A DNA stretch of 25,557 nt from Firmicutes bacterium UBA7523 (GCA_002479415.1 DLMZ01000026.1:1-25557); one strand, 5' to 3'; shown: positions 15,364-23,037, counted from the stretch's first letter. Program-made: numbers and translations. Notes: a model not told the origin generated them from the letters alone.

Positions 15364-15477
15364 ATGAAGGTCAGACCATCTGTGAAACCCATTTGCGAAA
15401 AGTGCAAAATCATCAAGCGCAAAGGCAAAGTGATGGTGATTTGTGAAAACCCGAAGCATAAGCAAAAACAGGGTTAG
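15364..15477 (+). CDS. rpmJ: 50S ribosomal protein L36
   Basis: This 37-codon gene is too short for many gene finders. The product begins MKVRPSVKPICEKCKIIKRK and ends KHKQKQG, matching L36. The zinc ligands are Cys11, Cys14, Cys27 and His32, so it is the zinc-binding (C+) form. AAGGAGGT lies just upstream of the ATG. The position between infA and rpsM is the classical one. Confidence 0.96.
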   Translation: MKVRPSVKPICEKCKIIKRKGKVMVICENPKHKQKQG

Positions 15478-15541
15478 GTATAATTTGGCAATTGGTTGGA
15501 AATTCTAATTTTGTTCTGAGGAAGAAAAGGAGGTGCATCCT

Positions 15542-15913
15542 ATGGCGAGAATTGCCGGAGTCGATCTGCCGCGGGAAAAACGCGTAGAAGTAGCGCTTAC
15601 GTATATCTTTGGAATCGGCCGCAAGACCGCACAAAGCATCCTGACCGAGACAGGTATCAATCAAGATACACGGGTTCGGGATTTAACTGAAGATGAAGTA
15701 AACAGACTGCGTGAGTATATTGACAAAAACAATAAGGTTGAGGGAGATTTGCGTCGTGAAGTAGCGATGAACATCAAGAGATTGATGGAAATCGGCTCAT
15801 ACCGTGGTATTCGTCACCGCCGGGGGCTGCCTGTGCGTGGCCAGACTACTAAAAATAACGCCCGGACTCGTAAAGGTCCCAAGCGTACCGTTGGTGTAAA
15901 ACGTAAAAAGTAA
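15542..15913 (+). CDS. rpsM: 30S ribosomal protein S13
   Basis: S13 is a 30S head protein that contacts P-site tRNA and forms bridges to the 50S subunit. ATG 15542 is chosen, seven bases after AAGGAGGT (15527-15534), giving 123 residues starting MARIAGVDLPREKRVEVALT; the GTG at 15533 overlaps the SD. The HHH-like motif IFGIGRKTAQSIL and C-terminal RGLPVRGQTTKNNARTRKGP are conserved. It follows rpmJ after a 64-base spacer. Confidence 0.97.
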   Translation: MARIAGVDLPREKRVEVALTYIFGIGRKTAQSILTETGINQDTRVRDLTEDEVNRLREYIDKNNKVEGDLRREVAMNIKRLMEIGSYRGIRHRRGLPVRGQTTKNNARTRKGPKRTVGVKRKK

Positions 15914-15925
15914 GGGGGGAAAGAC

Positions 15926-16321
15926 TTGGTTGCACGCAAAAAAGTTACACGTACGAGAAGACGTGAGCGCAAGAATATTGAACATGGTGTTGCTCATATT
16001 CTGTCCACGTTTAATAACACCCATATTACCATTGCAGATTTAAAGGGGAATACCATATCATGGGCCAGTGCCGGTACCGTCGGCTTTAAAGGTTCCCGAA
16101 AGTCCACACCGTTTGCCGCACAGATGGCTGCGGAAACAGCAGCAAAAGCTGCTATGGAACACGGGCTCAAGGACGTGGAAGTGTTTGTCAAAGGGCCGGG
16201 TTCTGGCCGTGAGGCAGCCATTCGTTCCCTGCAAGCCGCGGGTTTGGAAGTTAACATGATTAAAGATGTGACTCCCATTCCACATAATGGTTGCCGTCCT
16301 CCAAAACGGCGCAGAGTTTAA
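15926..16321 (+). CDS. rpsK: 30S ribosomal protein S11
   Basis: S11 sits on the 30S platform near the Shine-Dalgarno helix. The 131-residue product starts at TTG 15926 after AAGGGGGG, a weaker SD than its neighbours. It contains GVAHILSTFNNTHITIAD, SSRKSTPFAAQ-like sequence (here GSRKSTPFAAQMAAETAAKA) and the C-terminal DVTPIPHNGCRPPKRRRV, which is nearly invariant in the family. Confidence 0.97.
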   Translation: MVARKKVTRTRRRERKNIEHGVAHILSTFNNTHITIADLKGNTISWASAGTVGFKGSRKSTPFAAQMAAETAAKAAMEHGLKDVEVFVKGPGSGREAAIRSLQAAGLEVNMIKDVTPIPHNGCRPPKRRRV

Positions 16322-16343
16322 ATCTATTAGGAGGTGAAAATCT

Positions 16344-16973
16344 TTGGCACGATACACTGAAGCAGTCTGCAGACAATGCCGCCGTGAAGGCTTAAAGTTA
16401 TACCTGAAAGGTGAGCGTTGCTATACTGAAAAATGTGGCGTTGATCGTCGAGCGTATCCCCCAGGTCAGCATGGCCAAGGGCGTCGCGGCAAGCAGTCCG
16501 AGTATGGTCTGCAGCTTCGTGAAAAACAAAAAGCACGCCGAATTTACGGCGTATTGGAAGGTCAGTTCCGCAAGTATTTTAAAGAGGCAGATCGCCGCCA
16601 AGGTATCACCGGCGAGAACTTGCTCCAAATCCTGGAGTCCCGCCTCGATAACGTTGTCTTTCGTCTTGGCTTGGCTCTTTCCCGACCCGAGGCGCGCCAG
16701 CTAGTTCGTCACGGCCACTTTGCCGTTAATGGTCAAAAAGTTTCCATTCCTTCTTTCCAGGTACGTCCGGGAGATGTCATTACAGTTCGTGAAAGCAGCC
16801 GTGATAAAGGTCGCTTTAAAGATGTAGCAGAATTAATGCGCACTCATGGTACTGTTGATTGGTTGGAAATCGACCGCGAAAACTTAACAGGCAAAGTTGT
16901 TCGTTTGCCCAACAGAGAAGAAATTGACATTCCAATTTCCGAGCACCTAATCGTTGAGCTTTATTCACGTTAA
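16344..16973 (+). CDS. rpsD: 30S ribosomal protein S4, zinc form
   Basis: S4 is a primary 16S rRNA binder and helicase-like entry-channel protein; in Bacillus it represses its own unlinked gene, but here rpsD is in the alpha operon. The product has 209 residues, starting at TTG 16344 with TAGGAGGTG upstream. Cys9, Cys12, Cys26 and Cys31 form the N-terminal zinc knuckle of the C+ type. The S4 RNA-binding domain RLDNVVFRLGLALSRPEARQ begins near residue 95. Length and motifs are normal. Confidence 0.97.
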   Translation: MARYTEAVCRQCRREGLKLYLKGERCYTEKCGVDRRAYPPGQHGQGRRGKQSEYGLQLREKQKARRIYGVLEGQFRKYFKEADRRQGITGENLLQILESRLDNVVFRLGLALSRPEARQLVRHGHFAVNGQKVSIPSFQVRPGDVITVRESSRDKGRFKDVAELMRTHGTVDWLEIDRENLTGKVVRLPNREEIDIPISEHLIVELYSR

Positions 16974-17036
16974 TAATTGTTGAGGAAAACGAATCACCCT
17001 CGCGTAAGCAATGGAATCAAGAAGGAGGGTTTGACC

Positions 17037-17984
17037 TTGATAGAAATTGAAAAGCCAAAGATTGACCGTGCTCAAGGTGGAGTTGACCCAACGTACGGCA
17101 AGTTTATTATCGAACCGCTGGAACGCGGCTACGGCATCACGTTAGGCAATTCCTTGCGTCGCATTTTGCTTTCTTCACTTCCAGGCGCTGCCGTTACTGC
17201 GGTACAAATTGATAATGTTCTGCACGAGTTCTCCACTGTTCCCGGTGTTCTTGAGGATACTACGGAAATCATACTCAATCTCAAGCAGCTGTCAATGAAA
17301 ATTCACAGTGATGAGCCGCAAAAGCTGATAATTGAGTCTGAGGGTCAAGGAGCTGTTACCGCCGGCGATATAAAAATTCCCGCTGATGTAGAGATACTTA
17401 ATCCGGACTTGCACATAGCCACAATGGAAGAGGGCAGCAAGTTATACATGGAGCTTACAGTTGCCAGCGGACGTGGTTATGTTCCGGCTGAGCGGAATAA
17501 GGAATCAGGCCAGCCTTTAGGTGTAATTCCTGTTGACGCATTGTTTTCACCTATTAAGCATGTGAATTACAAGGTGGAAGACACAAGAGTCGGGCAGCAT
17601 ACTAACTATGATAAACTGATTCTTGAAGTCTGGACAGACGGCAGTATAGGCCCTGATGAAGCTATCAGCTTGGGGGCCAAAATTCTCAATAAGCACTTAA
17701 GCCTTTTTATTAATCTTACTGAAAAGGTTGATGAAGTAGAGATTGCCGACGAGAAGGATGAAGATGATAAGGCAAAGGTTATGGAAATGACCATTGAAGA
17801 GCTGGATTTGTCTGTCCGTTCTTACAATTGCCTAAAGCGGGCCGGTATCAACTCCGTTCAGGATCTGGTGCAGAAGAGCGAAGACGAAATGATGAGAGTC
17901 CGCAACCTGGGGAGAAAATCTCTGGAGGAAGTCCAGCAGAAACTGGAAGAGTTAAAGCTGGTATTGCGTGACAGCAACGAGTAA
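17037..17984 (+). CDS. rpoA: RNA polymerase alpha subunit
   Basis: Alpha nucleates RNA polymerase assembly and binds UP elements and activators. I choose TTG 17037, eight bases after AAGGAGG (17022-17028), giving 315 residues starting MIEIEKPKIDRAQGG. Earlier in-frame TTG codons at 17031 and 16977 add non-conserved residues or crowd the SD. The N-terminal assembly domain has RGYGITLGNSLRRILLSSLPG near residues 29-49. After an acidic linker near residues 238-250, the C-terminal domain holds LDLSVRSYNCLKRAGI and VRNLGRKSLEEVQQKL. Confidence 0.97.
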   Translation: MIEIEKPKIDRAQGGVDPTYGKFIIEPLERGYGITLGNSLRRILLSSLPGAAVTAVQIDNVLHEFSTVPGVLEDTTEIILNLKQLSMKIHSDEPQKLIIESEGQGAVTAGDIKIPADVEILNPDLHIATMEEGSKLYMELTVASGRGYVPAERNKESGQPLGVIPVDALFSPIKHVNYKVEDTRVGQHTNYDKLILEVWTDGSIGPDEAISLGAKILNKHLSLFINLTEKVDEVEIADEKDEDDKAKVMEMTIEELDLSVRSYNCLKRAGINSVQDLVQKSEDEMMRVRNLGRKSLEEVQQKLEELKLVLRDSNE

Positions 17985-17998
17985 AGGAGGGAGAAGCC

Positions 17999-18340
17999 AT
18001 GGTATTAAGAAAATTTGGCCGCCGCAGTGCGCACCGTCGTTCATTGCTGCGTAACCTGGTCACTTCCGTGATTCTCGCCGAAAAGATAGAGACCACCGAA
18101 GCGAAAGCCAAGCAAATCCGCAGCATTACTGAAAAAATGATAACCTTGGGGAAGCGCGGCGACTTACATGCCCGCCGCCAGGCATTGGCCTATCTCCTAG
18201 ATGAAAATGCGGTAACTAAACTGTTTGAAGAAATTGCTCCCCGTTATGAAGAGCGTCAGGGCGGTTATACCCGTATTCTCAAGATTGGGCCGCGTCGAGG
18301 AGACGCTGCGCCAATGGCTATATTAGAATTTGTAAAATAA
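17999..18340 (+). CDS. rplQ: 50S ribosomal protein L17
   Basis: L17 surrounds the base of the peptide exit. The 113-residue product starts MVLRKFGRRSAHRRSLLRNL, with KAKQIRSITEKMITLGKRGD in the middle and YTRILKIGPRRGDAAPMAIL at the C-terminus, all typical of the family. AAAGGAGG precedes the ATG. It closes the alpha operon and is followed by an intrinsic-terminator-like hairpin. Confidence 0.98.
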   Translation: MVLRKFGRRSAHRRSLLRNLVTSVILAEKIETTEAKAKQIRSITEKMITLGKRGDLHARRQALAYLLDENAVTKLFEEIAPRYEERQGGYTRILKIGPRRGDAAPMAILEFVK

Positions 18341-18369
18341 ATTGCCGCGTATTCGACAAACGATGAGCT

Positions 18370-18409
18370 AAGAAAATCGACACTTCTTTTACCGTCGATT
18401 TTCTTTATA
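18370..18409 (+). terminator. AT-rich hairpin after rplQ, likely partial terminator
   Basis: AGAAAATCGAC (18371-18381) pairs with GTCGATTTTCT (18394-18404), plus an outer A-T pair, around a 12-base loop. The tract that follows is interrupted (TTCTTTATAT), and no convincing promoter is visible before ecfA1. Partial readthrough into the ECF genes is the simplest reading. Confidence 0.55.
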
Positions 18410-18441
18410 TGTTGAGAAAACGCTATAGGCCGGAGGTAAAT

Positions 18442-19269
18442 ATGTCGGAAATCATCCGCGCCGAGGGACTTGAGTTTAGTTACCACAAACATGATGACAG
18501 CTTAGCTCTGTCTAACATTAATATTTCCATCAACCGAGGAGAGTTTCTTGCTATCCTCGGTCATAATGGTTCCGGGAAGTCAACACTTGCTAAACACTTT
18601 AACGCTCTGCTCCTGCCCAGTGCAGGAGCAGTTTGGGTGAACGGGCTGTGTACATCGGAGGAAGCTAATCACCGGAGTATTAGGCAGTCAGCGGGTATGG
18701 TTTTTCAAAACCCGGACAATCAAATAATTGCTGCCACAGTAGAGGAAGATGTTGCATTTGGCCCTGAAAACCTGGGAATACCTTCTGCCCAAATCAAAGA
18801 ACGGGTTGCAGAAGCTCTGTCTCTGACAGGCATGACATCGTTTCGCCATCACGCTCCCCATTTGTTGTCGGGAGGGCAAAAGCAGCGTTTAGCTATTGCT
18901 GGAGTAATAGCCATGCGTCCGCAATGTTTAATATTGGACGAGCCTACTGCTATGATCGACCCTCGTGGCCGTCAGGAAGTGCTTGATACGGTGCGCCGCC
19001 TCAATCGTGAAGAGGGTATAACCGTTATCTACATTTCGCATTTTATGGAGGAAGCTATAGCTGCCGACAGAGTTCTAATACTTAACCGCGGCTCCGCCAT
19101 AATGGATGGACGCCCACGGGAAATATTTCAGTGTGTGGAAGAGCTGCGTGACGTAGGGCTGGATGTGCCGCCTGTAGCAGAGTTGGTCTGGCAGCTACGC
19201 CTCGCCGGAGTTGATATAAAGCCGGATATTATGTCTGTGGACGAGTTGGTGGAAGCGCTATGCTATTGA
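18442..19269 (+). CDS. ecfA1: ECF transporter ATP-binding protein EcfA1
   Basis: One of the paired ATPases of the group II energy-coupling-factor transporter, which powers various substrate-binding S subunits (for example for vitamins, nickel or cobalt). ATG 18442 follows CGGAGGT; the ATG at 18409 lies in the terminator and is rejected. The 275-residue product has Walker A GHNGSGKST at 40-48, Q-loop Gln89 in FQNPDNQ, the signature LSGGQ at 142-146, Walker B LILDEP at 163-168 and the H-loop ISHFMEE. A perfect 10-bp inverted repeat lies within its coding sequence. It overlaps ecfA2 by ten bases. Confidence 0.94.
   Translation: MSEIIRAEGLEFSYHKHDDSLALSNINISINRGEFLAILGHNGSGKSTLAKHFNALLLPSAGAVWVNGLCTSEEANHRSIRQSAGMVFQNPDNQIIAATVEEDVAFGPENLGIPSAQIKERVAEALSLTGMTSFRHHAPHLLSGGQKQRLAIAGVIAMRPQCLILDEPTAMIDPRGRQEVLDTVRRLNREEGITVIYISHFMEEAIAADRVLILNRGSAIMDGRPREIFQCVEELRDVGLDVPPVAELVWQLRLAGVDIKPDIMSVDELVEALCY
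18607..18631 (+). repeat. Perfect 10-bp inverted repeat inside ecfA1
   Basis: CTGCTCCTGC (18607-18616) and GCAGGAGCAG (18622-18631) are exact reverse complements separated by CCAGT. In the mRNA this is a strong GC-rich stem. It encodes part of the stretch after Walker A (residues about 56-63, LLLPSAGA). Codon constraint and chance are possible explanations. Confidence 0.6.
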
Positions 19270-20129
19270 GATTAGAAAATGTCAGTCATGTGTATATGCC
19301 TGGCACTCCGTTTGAAGTGACAGCTATTAGTAACATAAACTTAGAAATTCAAAAAGGGGAACTGCTGGCAATTATCGGTGAAACAGGTTCGGGTAAATCT
19401 ACTCTTGTTCAACACCTTAATGGTTTGTTGTCTCCAACGGATGGAAAAGTTATTTTGGATGGCCGCGAAGTAGGTAAAGATAAAGTAGAATTGGGGAAGA
19501 TTAGGCGCAGAATTGGCTTGCTATTTCAATTTCCCGAACAGCAGCTGTTCGAAGAAACTGTATATGCCGATGTGGCTTTTGGTCTAAAGAATTTGGCACT
19601 GCCTGCAGAAGAAATTAAAAACCGGGTGGTTAAAGCTTTACATTTGGTAGGATTGGATATGGCTGATCTGGGGGAACGTTCGCCGTTCTCTTTATCAGGT
19701 GGTCAAATGCGCCGTGTTGCTATGGCAGGAGTTTTAGCTATGAACCCGGAGGTTCTTATCTTGGATGAGCCGGCCGCCGGTCTTGATCCCAGGGGAAAAG
19801 CTGATCTGCTACAAAAGGTGGCTTCATTACACAACCAACACGGACTTACTATAGTACTTGTTTCTCACAGCATGGATGATGTCTCTCGGCTAGCCGACAG
19901 GCTAATTGTAATGGGATACGGAGAAATTCGTCTTGCCGGTACCCCTGACCAAATATTCGCCTGTAAGAATGAACTAGAAGAAATGGGTCTCTCATTGCCG
20001 CAAATGGCACTATTAATGCATAAGCTTAAACATCAAGGCAAAAATGTGCCTACAAACATATTCTCGGTAGAACAGGCTAAAGAAGCTATCCTGTGTATGC
20101 TACGGGGTGAAAAAGATGAGCATGTTTAA
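19260..20129 (+). CDS. ecfA2: ECF transporter ATP-binding protein EcfA2
   Basis: Second ATPase of the ECF module; EcfA1 and EcfA2 form a heterodimer with EcfT. The 289-residue product shows Walker A GETGSGKST at 40-48, the Q-loop FQFPEQQLFE, the signature LSGGQMRR, Walker B LILDEP followed by AAGLDPRG, and SHSMDD for the H-loop. Its ATG lies inside the last codons of ecfA1. It overlaps ecfT by 14 bases. No S subunit gene is near, as expected for a shared group II module. Confidence 0.95.
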   Translation: MLLRLENVSHVYMPGTPFEVTAISNINLEIQKGELLAIIGETGSGKSTLVQHLNGLLSPTDGKVILDGREVGKDKVELGKIRRRIGLLFQFPEQQLFEETVYADVAFGLKNLALPAEEIKNRVVKALHLVGLDMADLGERSPFSLSGGQMRRVAMAGVLAMNPEVLILDEPAAGLDPRGKADLLQKVASLHNQHGLTIVLVSHSMDDVSRLADRLIVMGYGEIRLAGTPDQIFACKNELEEMGLSLPQMALLMHKLKHQGKNVPTNIFSVEQAKEAILCMLRGEKDEHV

Positions 20130-20919
20130 AAGTATTAATATCGGACAGTATGTGCCCGGTAATTCCCTGCTCCATAAGTTGGATGCCAGAGCAAAGTTTA
20201 TTGCACTTATTCTATTAATCGTTGCCTTATTTGCTGTTCGCTCCTTTGTCGGTCAATTAATAATGGCAGTGCTCATTCTTATATTATTAAAAATATCGCA
20301 ATTGCCGTTGCCATACTTTTTCCGCGGGCTTCGTCCTGTGTTATATATTCTAGTATTTACAGCGATTGTTCATGTATTTATGACTAAAGGCGGGGAAACT
20401 TTGCTCCAGTTTGGCTTTATATCTGTTGATTCATACGGCGTTTATCTGGGCACATTTATGGTTCTCCGTATAATCCTATTAATTGCTTCCACCTCATTGC
20501 TTACACTTACTACCTCCCCCATAGCTCTTACAGATGGTCTGGAATTTATGATGAAGCCGTTGCGCCGTATAGGAGTACCATCGCATGAGATTGCCATGAT
20601 GATGACTATCGCCCTTCGCTTTATCCCTACGCTAATGGAAGAAGCCGAAAAAATTATGAAAGCTCAGATGGCCCGGGGAGCAGATTTTGAAAGCGGCAAC
20701 ATTTTCCGCCGAGCTAAAAACATGGTTCCTATTCTGGTTCCACTCTTTGTTTCCGCCTTTCGCCGCGCTGACGACTTGGCCATTGCCATGGAAGCCCGCT
20801 GTTACCGCGGGGGCCAAGGCCGAACCCGCTTGCACGAACAGGTCACAGCTCCCCGAGACTATTACGCAGTAATATTTTCAGCCCTTTTTCTATCAGCCCT
20901 TATCCTGCTAAAAATCTAA
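20116..20919 (+). CDS. ecfT: ECF transporter transmembrane protein EcfT
   Basis: The membrane scaffold that couples EcfA1/EcfA2 to interchangeable S subunits. ATG 20116 gives 267 residues starting MSMFKSINIGQYVPGNSLLH; a GTG at 20107 is possible. The N-terminal LDARAKFIALILLIVALFAV begins the first of about five hydrophobic segments. The two coupling-helix motifs are visible as Ala-Arg-Gly in QMARGADFES and Ala-Arg-Cys in MEARCYRGG. It is tightly coupled to ecfA2 and followed by truA after 24 bases. Confidence 0.94.
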   Translation: MSMFKSINIGQYVPGNSLLHKLDARAKFIALILLIVALFAVRSFVGQLIMAVLILILLKISQLPLPYFFRGLRPVLYILVFTAIVHVFMTKGGETLLQFGFISVDSYGVYLGTFMVLRIILLIASTSLLTLTTSPIALTDGLEFMMKPLRRIGVPSHEIAMMMTIALRFIPTLMEEAEKIMKAQMARGADFESGNIFRRAKNMVPILVPLFVSAFRRADDLAIAMEARCYRGGQGRTRLHEQVTAPRDYYAVIFSALFLSALILLKI

Positions 20920-20943
20920 TGCAGCCTGCAGAGGTGATTTGTT

Positions 20944-21675
20944 ATGCCAAACATTAAACTTACCTTAGGGTATGATGGCTCCAGATATCATGGCTTTCAA
21001 ATTCAACAAAATGCACTGACTGTGCAGGAAGTGCTGGAGAAAGCTATAGCTGTAGTTTTTTGTGAGCAGATTCGTGTAAACATGGCAGGAAGGACTGACA
21101 CCGGAGTTCATGCAACTGGGCAGGTTGTCAACTTTCATAGTAGTAATAATATACCGGCAAACCGTATACCATATGCTCTGAATGCTGTATTGCCCAAAGA
21201 TGTTGTGGCTTACCATGCAGAAATTGTCCCAGATTCATTTCATGCTCGTTGTTCCTCCGTCGGCAAACAGTATACATATCGCATTGACAACAACGAACAT
21301 CCACAGGTGTTGGGAAGAAACTATTCATTCCATGTCAAGGACCCCCTTGATGTGGGCGTAATCGCCGCCGCCGCTGCACAACTTGTAGGTCGCCACGATT
21401 TTGCTTCATTCAGAGCAAGCGGGAGCTCAGTGCGGAGCACTATCCGTACGCTGCACCGTTTAGATGTAGAAGAAGCAGATGGCTTTATCACCATTACAGC
21501 TGAAGCCAACGGGTTTCTCTATAACATGGTACGCATTATAACAGGCACACTAATTGAAATAGGCAAAGGGAAAAGACAAGACAACATGGCTGCTATTCTT
21601 GAAGCAAAGGACCGAAGAGCAGCCGGCTGGACAGTTCCGCCCCACGGACTTGTTTTACGCCATGTATATTACTAA
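20944..21675 (+). CDS. truA: tRNA pseudouridine synthase A
   Basis: TruA converts uridines 38-40 of the tRNA anticodon arm to pseudouridine. The 243-residue product has the family start LTLGYDGSRYHGFQIQ and the catalytic motif AGRTDTGVHA with Asp52. RCSSVGKQYTYRI and the C-terminal FLYNMVRIITGTLIEIG are also conserved. AGAGGTGAT lies before the ATG. The order ecfT-truA-rplM-rpsI is common in Firmicutes. Confidence 0.97.
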   Translation: MPNIKLTLGYDGSRYHGFQIQQNALTVQEVLEKAIAVVFCEQIRVNMAGRTDTGVHATGQVVNFHSSNNIPANRIPYALNAVLPKDVVAYHAEIVPDSFHARCSSVGKQYTYRIDNNEHPQVLGRNYSFHVKDPLDVGVIAAAAAQLVGRHDFASFRASGSSVRSTIRTLHRLDVEEADGFITITAEANGFLYNMVRIITGTLIEIGKGKRQDNMAAILEAKDRRAAGWTVPPHGLVLRHVYY

Positions 21676-21705
21676 ACATTTTTTTGCGGCACCGGCCGGA
21701 ATTGC

Positions 21706-21735
21706 TTGACAGGCCTGGATACTTTATTATAAAAT
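21706..21735 (+). promoter_or_regulatory. Sigma-A type promoter for rplM-rpsI
   Basis: A perfect -35 TTGACA (21706-21711) is followed by TATAAA (21728-21733, 16-base spacer) or TAAAAT (21730-21735, 18-base spacer). Transcription would start near 21741, leaving a leader of about 70 bases before rplM. It is the clearest promoter in the window. Confidence 0.8.
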
Positions 21736-21740
21736 ATCTT

Positions 21741-21810
21741 TGTGTCATTCGTTGTTTCCTGCCCCGTTAACAGCGTTTGCCATAGAGTGCTTGAAGCAAG
21801 GAGGGAAAAT
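21741..21810 (+). promoter_or_regulatory. rplM leader, candidate L13-type leader RNA
   Basis: The leader is about 70 bases long and non-coding. CGTTG near its start can pair with CAGCG in GTTAACAGCG (one G-U pair), and CTTG (21790-21793) can pair with CAAG (21797-21800) next to the AAGGAGGG ribosome binding site. A conserved L13 leader RNA is known upstream of rplM in many Firmicutes. I cannot confirm that this sequence matches its covariance model. Confidence 0.4.
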
Positions 21811-22242
21811 ATGCGCACAACGTTTATGCCTAAAGAAGGGCAAATAGAGCGTAAATGGTACATCATTGACGCTACTGATCGGCCCTTAGGCAGATTAGCC
21901 AGCGAAGTCGCCCGCGTATTACGCGGCAAACATAAACCGATTTACACTCCCAGCGTTGATACTGGTGACCATGTAATTGTTATCAACGCTTCAAAAGTTG
22001 CTTTAACCGGCAAGAAAGCGGAACAGAAATTCTACTACCGCCATTCAGGATTTGCCGGTGGTATGAAGAAAGTTTCATACGGGACTTTGATTGCATCCAA
22101 GCCCGACCGCGCCGTTATGTTGGCTGTCAAAGGGATGCTTCCCCACAACCGTTTGGGTGCTGCTATGCTCAAAAAGCTCCGTGTATATGGCGGCAGTGAG
22201 CATCCGCATGAAGCCCAGCAACCCGAAGTTCGGGAATTTTAG
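21811..22242 (+). CDS. rplM: 50S ribosomal protein L13
   Basis: L13 is an early assembly protein of the 50S subunit. ATG 21811 follows AAGGAGGG and gives 143 residues starting MRTTFMPKEGQIERKWYIID; the frame is open further upstream, but those codons belong to the leader. Core motifs are RPLGRLASEVARVLRGKHKP and GDHVIVINASKVALTGKK, then AVKGMLPHNRLGAAMLKKLR. It has its own promoter and is co-transcribed with rpsI. Confidence 0.97.
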   Translation: MRTTFMPKEGQIERKWYIIDATDRPLGRLASEVARVLRGKHKPIYTPSVDTGDHVIVINASKVALTGKKAEQKFYYRHSGFAGGMKKVSYGTLIASKPDRAVMLAVKGMLPHNRLGAAMLKKLRVYGGSEHPHEAQQPEVREF

Positions 22243-22263
22243 GTGAGAAGGGAGGAAAATTAA

Positions 22264-22656
22264 TTGGCACAGATTCAATACTACGGCACCGGACGCAGAA
22301 AGAACGCTACAGCTCGCGTAAGACTGCTTCCCGGTGATGGTCAAATTACCATAAACGACAGAAATATTGACCAATATTTCGGCTTAGAAACATTAAAACT
22401 AATTGTTCGCCAGCCTCTCAAGCTGACGGAAACACTAGATAAATACAACGTTGTTGCCAAGGTAGAAGGTGGCGGCACATCCGGTCAAGCCGGTGCAATT
22501 CGCCACGGCATTGCCCGTGCACTGCTCAAGACAGAAGGCGACTTCCGTCCTGCGCTGAAGAGTGCCGGGTTCCTTACAAGGGATCCGCGGATGGTTGAAC
22601 GTAAAAAGTACGGCCTGAAGAAAGCTCGGAGGGCACCTCAGTTCTCAAAACGTTAA
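22264..22656 (+). CDS. rpsI: 30S ribosomal protein S9
   Basis: S9 is a 30S head protein whose C-terminal tail touches the P-site tRNA anticodon. The 130-residue product starts at TTG 22264 after GGGAGG. It has YGTGRRKNATARVRLLPGDG at the N-terminus, GGGTSGQAGAIRHGIARAL in the middle and the basic tail KKYGLKKARRAPQFSKR ending in the invariant Lys-Arg. It is followed at once by a strong terminator. Confidence 0.97.
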   Translation: MAQIQYYGTGRRKNATARVRLLPGDGQITINDRNIDQYFGLETLKLIVRQPLKLTETLDKYNVVAKVEGGGTSGQAGAIRHGIARALLKTEGDFRPALKSAGFLTRDPRMVERKKYGLKKARRAPQFSKR

Positions 22657-22661
22657 TAACC

Positions 22662-22697
22662 AGCATCAATTCCAAATCGGAATTGATGCTTTTTTTA
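22662..22697 (+). terminator. Intrinsic terminator of rplM-rpsI
   Basis: AGCATCAATTCC (22662-22673) pairs perfectly with GGAATTGATGCT (22679-22690) around a five-base loop, followed by a run of seven T beginning at 22690. It is a textbook rho-independent terminator placed just after the rpsI stop. Confidence 0.93.
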
Positions 22698-22758
22698 TAC
22701 AAGAATAATTTTCTAAAAATGCAGCACACTAATAAAAACTTTACTGGAGGGAAAAAGA

Positions 22759-22938
22759 TTGCCTGATTCATTTACTGTTGGAAACTTGAGAGTAACCAAA
22801 CTGGTCGAGCAAGATGAAATAGATGCTTTCGTGGCGACACTGACTCCCGCAGAAAAAACTGACGTTAAAGATGTCATCATGGCTCTGCACAGAGAAGGCA
22901 TGATAGACATCGAGGAAGTGGAAGCGCAGCACAACTGA
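22759..22938 (+). CDS. Small acidic protein of unknown function
   Basis: A 59-residue frame starts at TTG 22759, seven bases after GGAGGG, and ends at TGA 22936. The product begins MPDSFTVGNLRVTKL and ends IDIEEVEAQHN; it is acidic and looks helical (for example VEQDEIDAFVATL, then TPAEKTDVKDVIMALHREGM). It has no membrane segment or cysteine. I do not recognise a family. A good SD, sensible codon use and flanking terminators on both sides suggest a real, independently transcribed gene. No convincing promoter was seen in the 60 bases upstream, though AT-rich stretches are present. Confidence 0.65.
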   Translation: MPDSFTVGNLRVTKLVEQDEIDAFVATLTPAEKTDVKDVIMALHREGMIDIEEVEAQHN

Positions 22939-22946
22939 ATAACTGC

Positions 22947-23000
22947 AAAGCTCCGGCATCCAAACGTATGCAAATACGATTGAATGCCGGAGCTTTTATT
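22947..23000 (+). terminator. Terminator after the 59-residue gene
   Basis: AAAGCTCCGGCAT (22947-22959) pairs with ATGCCGGAGCTTT (22984-22996). The loop holds a second stem, CGTAT (22965-22969) with ATACG (22974-22978), capped by a GCAA tetraloop of the GNRA type. TTTTATT follows. Confidence 0.85.
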
Positions 23001-23028
23001 ATAACTTCTTTTAGAAGAGTAAAAAAAC

Positions 23029-23037
23029 TGTTATACT
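23029..23037 (+). promoter_or_regulatory. Candidate extended -10 promoter for rlmCD
   Basis: TGTTATACT (23029-23037) matches an extended -10 element (TGn then TATACT). No good -35 is present; TTTTAG lies at the right distance (23009-23014). It lies about 27 bases before the methyltransferase start and after a terminator, so a promoter is expected here. Confidence 0.5.

Noticed and set aside
15479..15484. Perfect TATAAT between rpmJ and rpsM as an internal promoter
   Set aside because: No -35 element lies 15-19 bases upstream and there is no TGn extension, so I did not call it.
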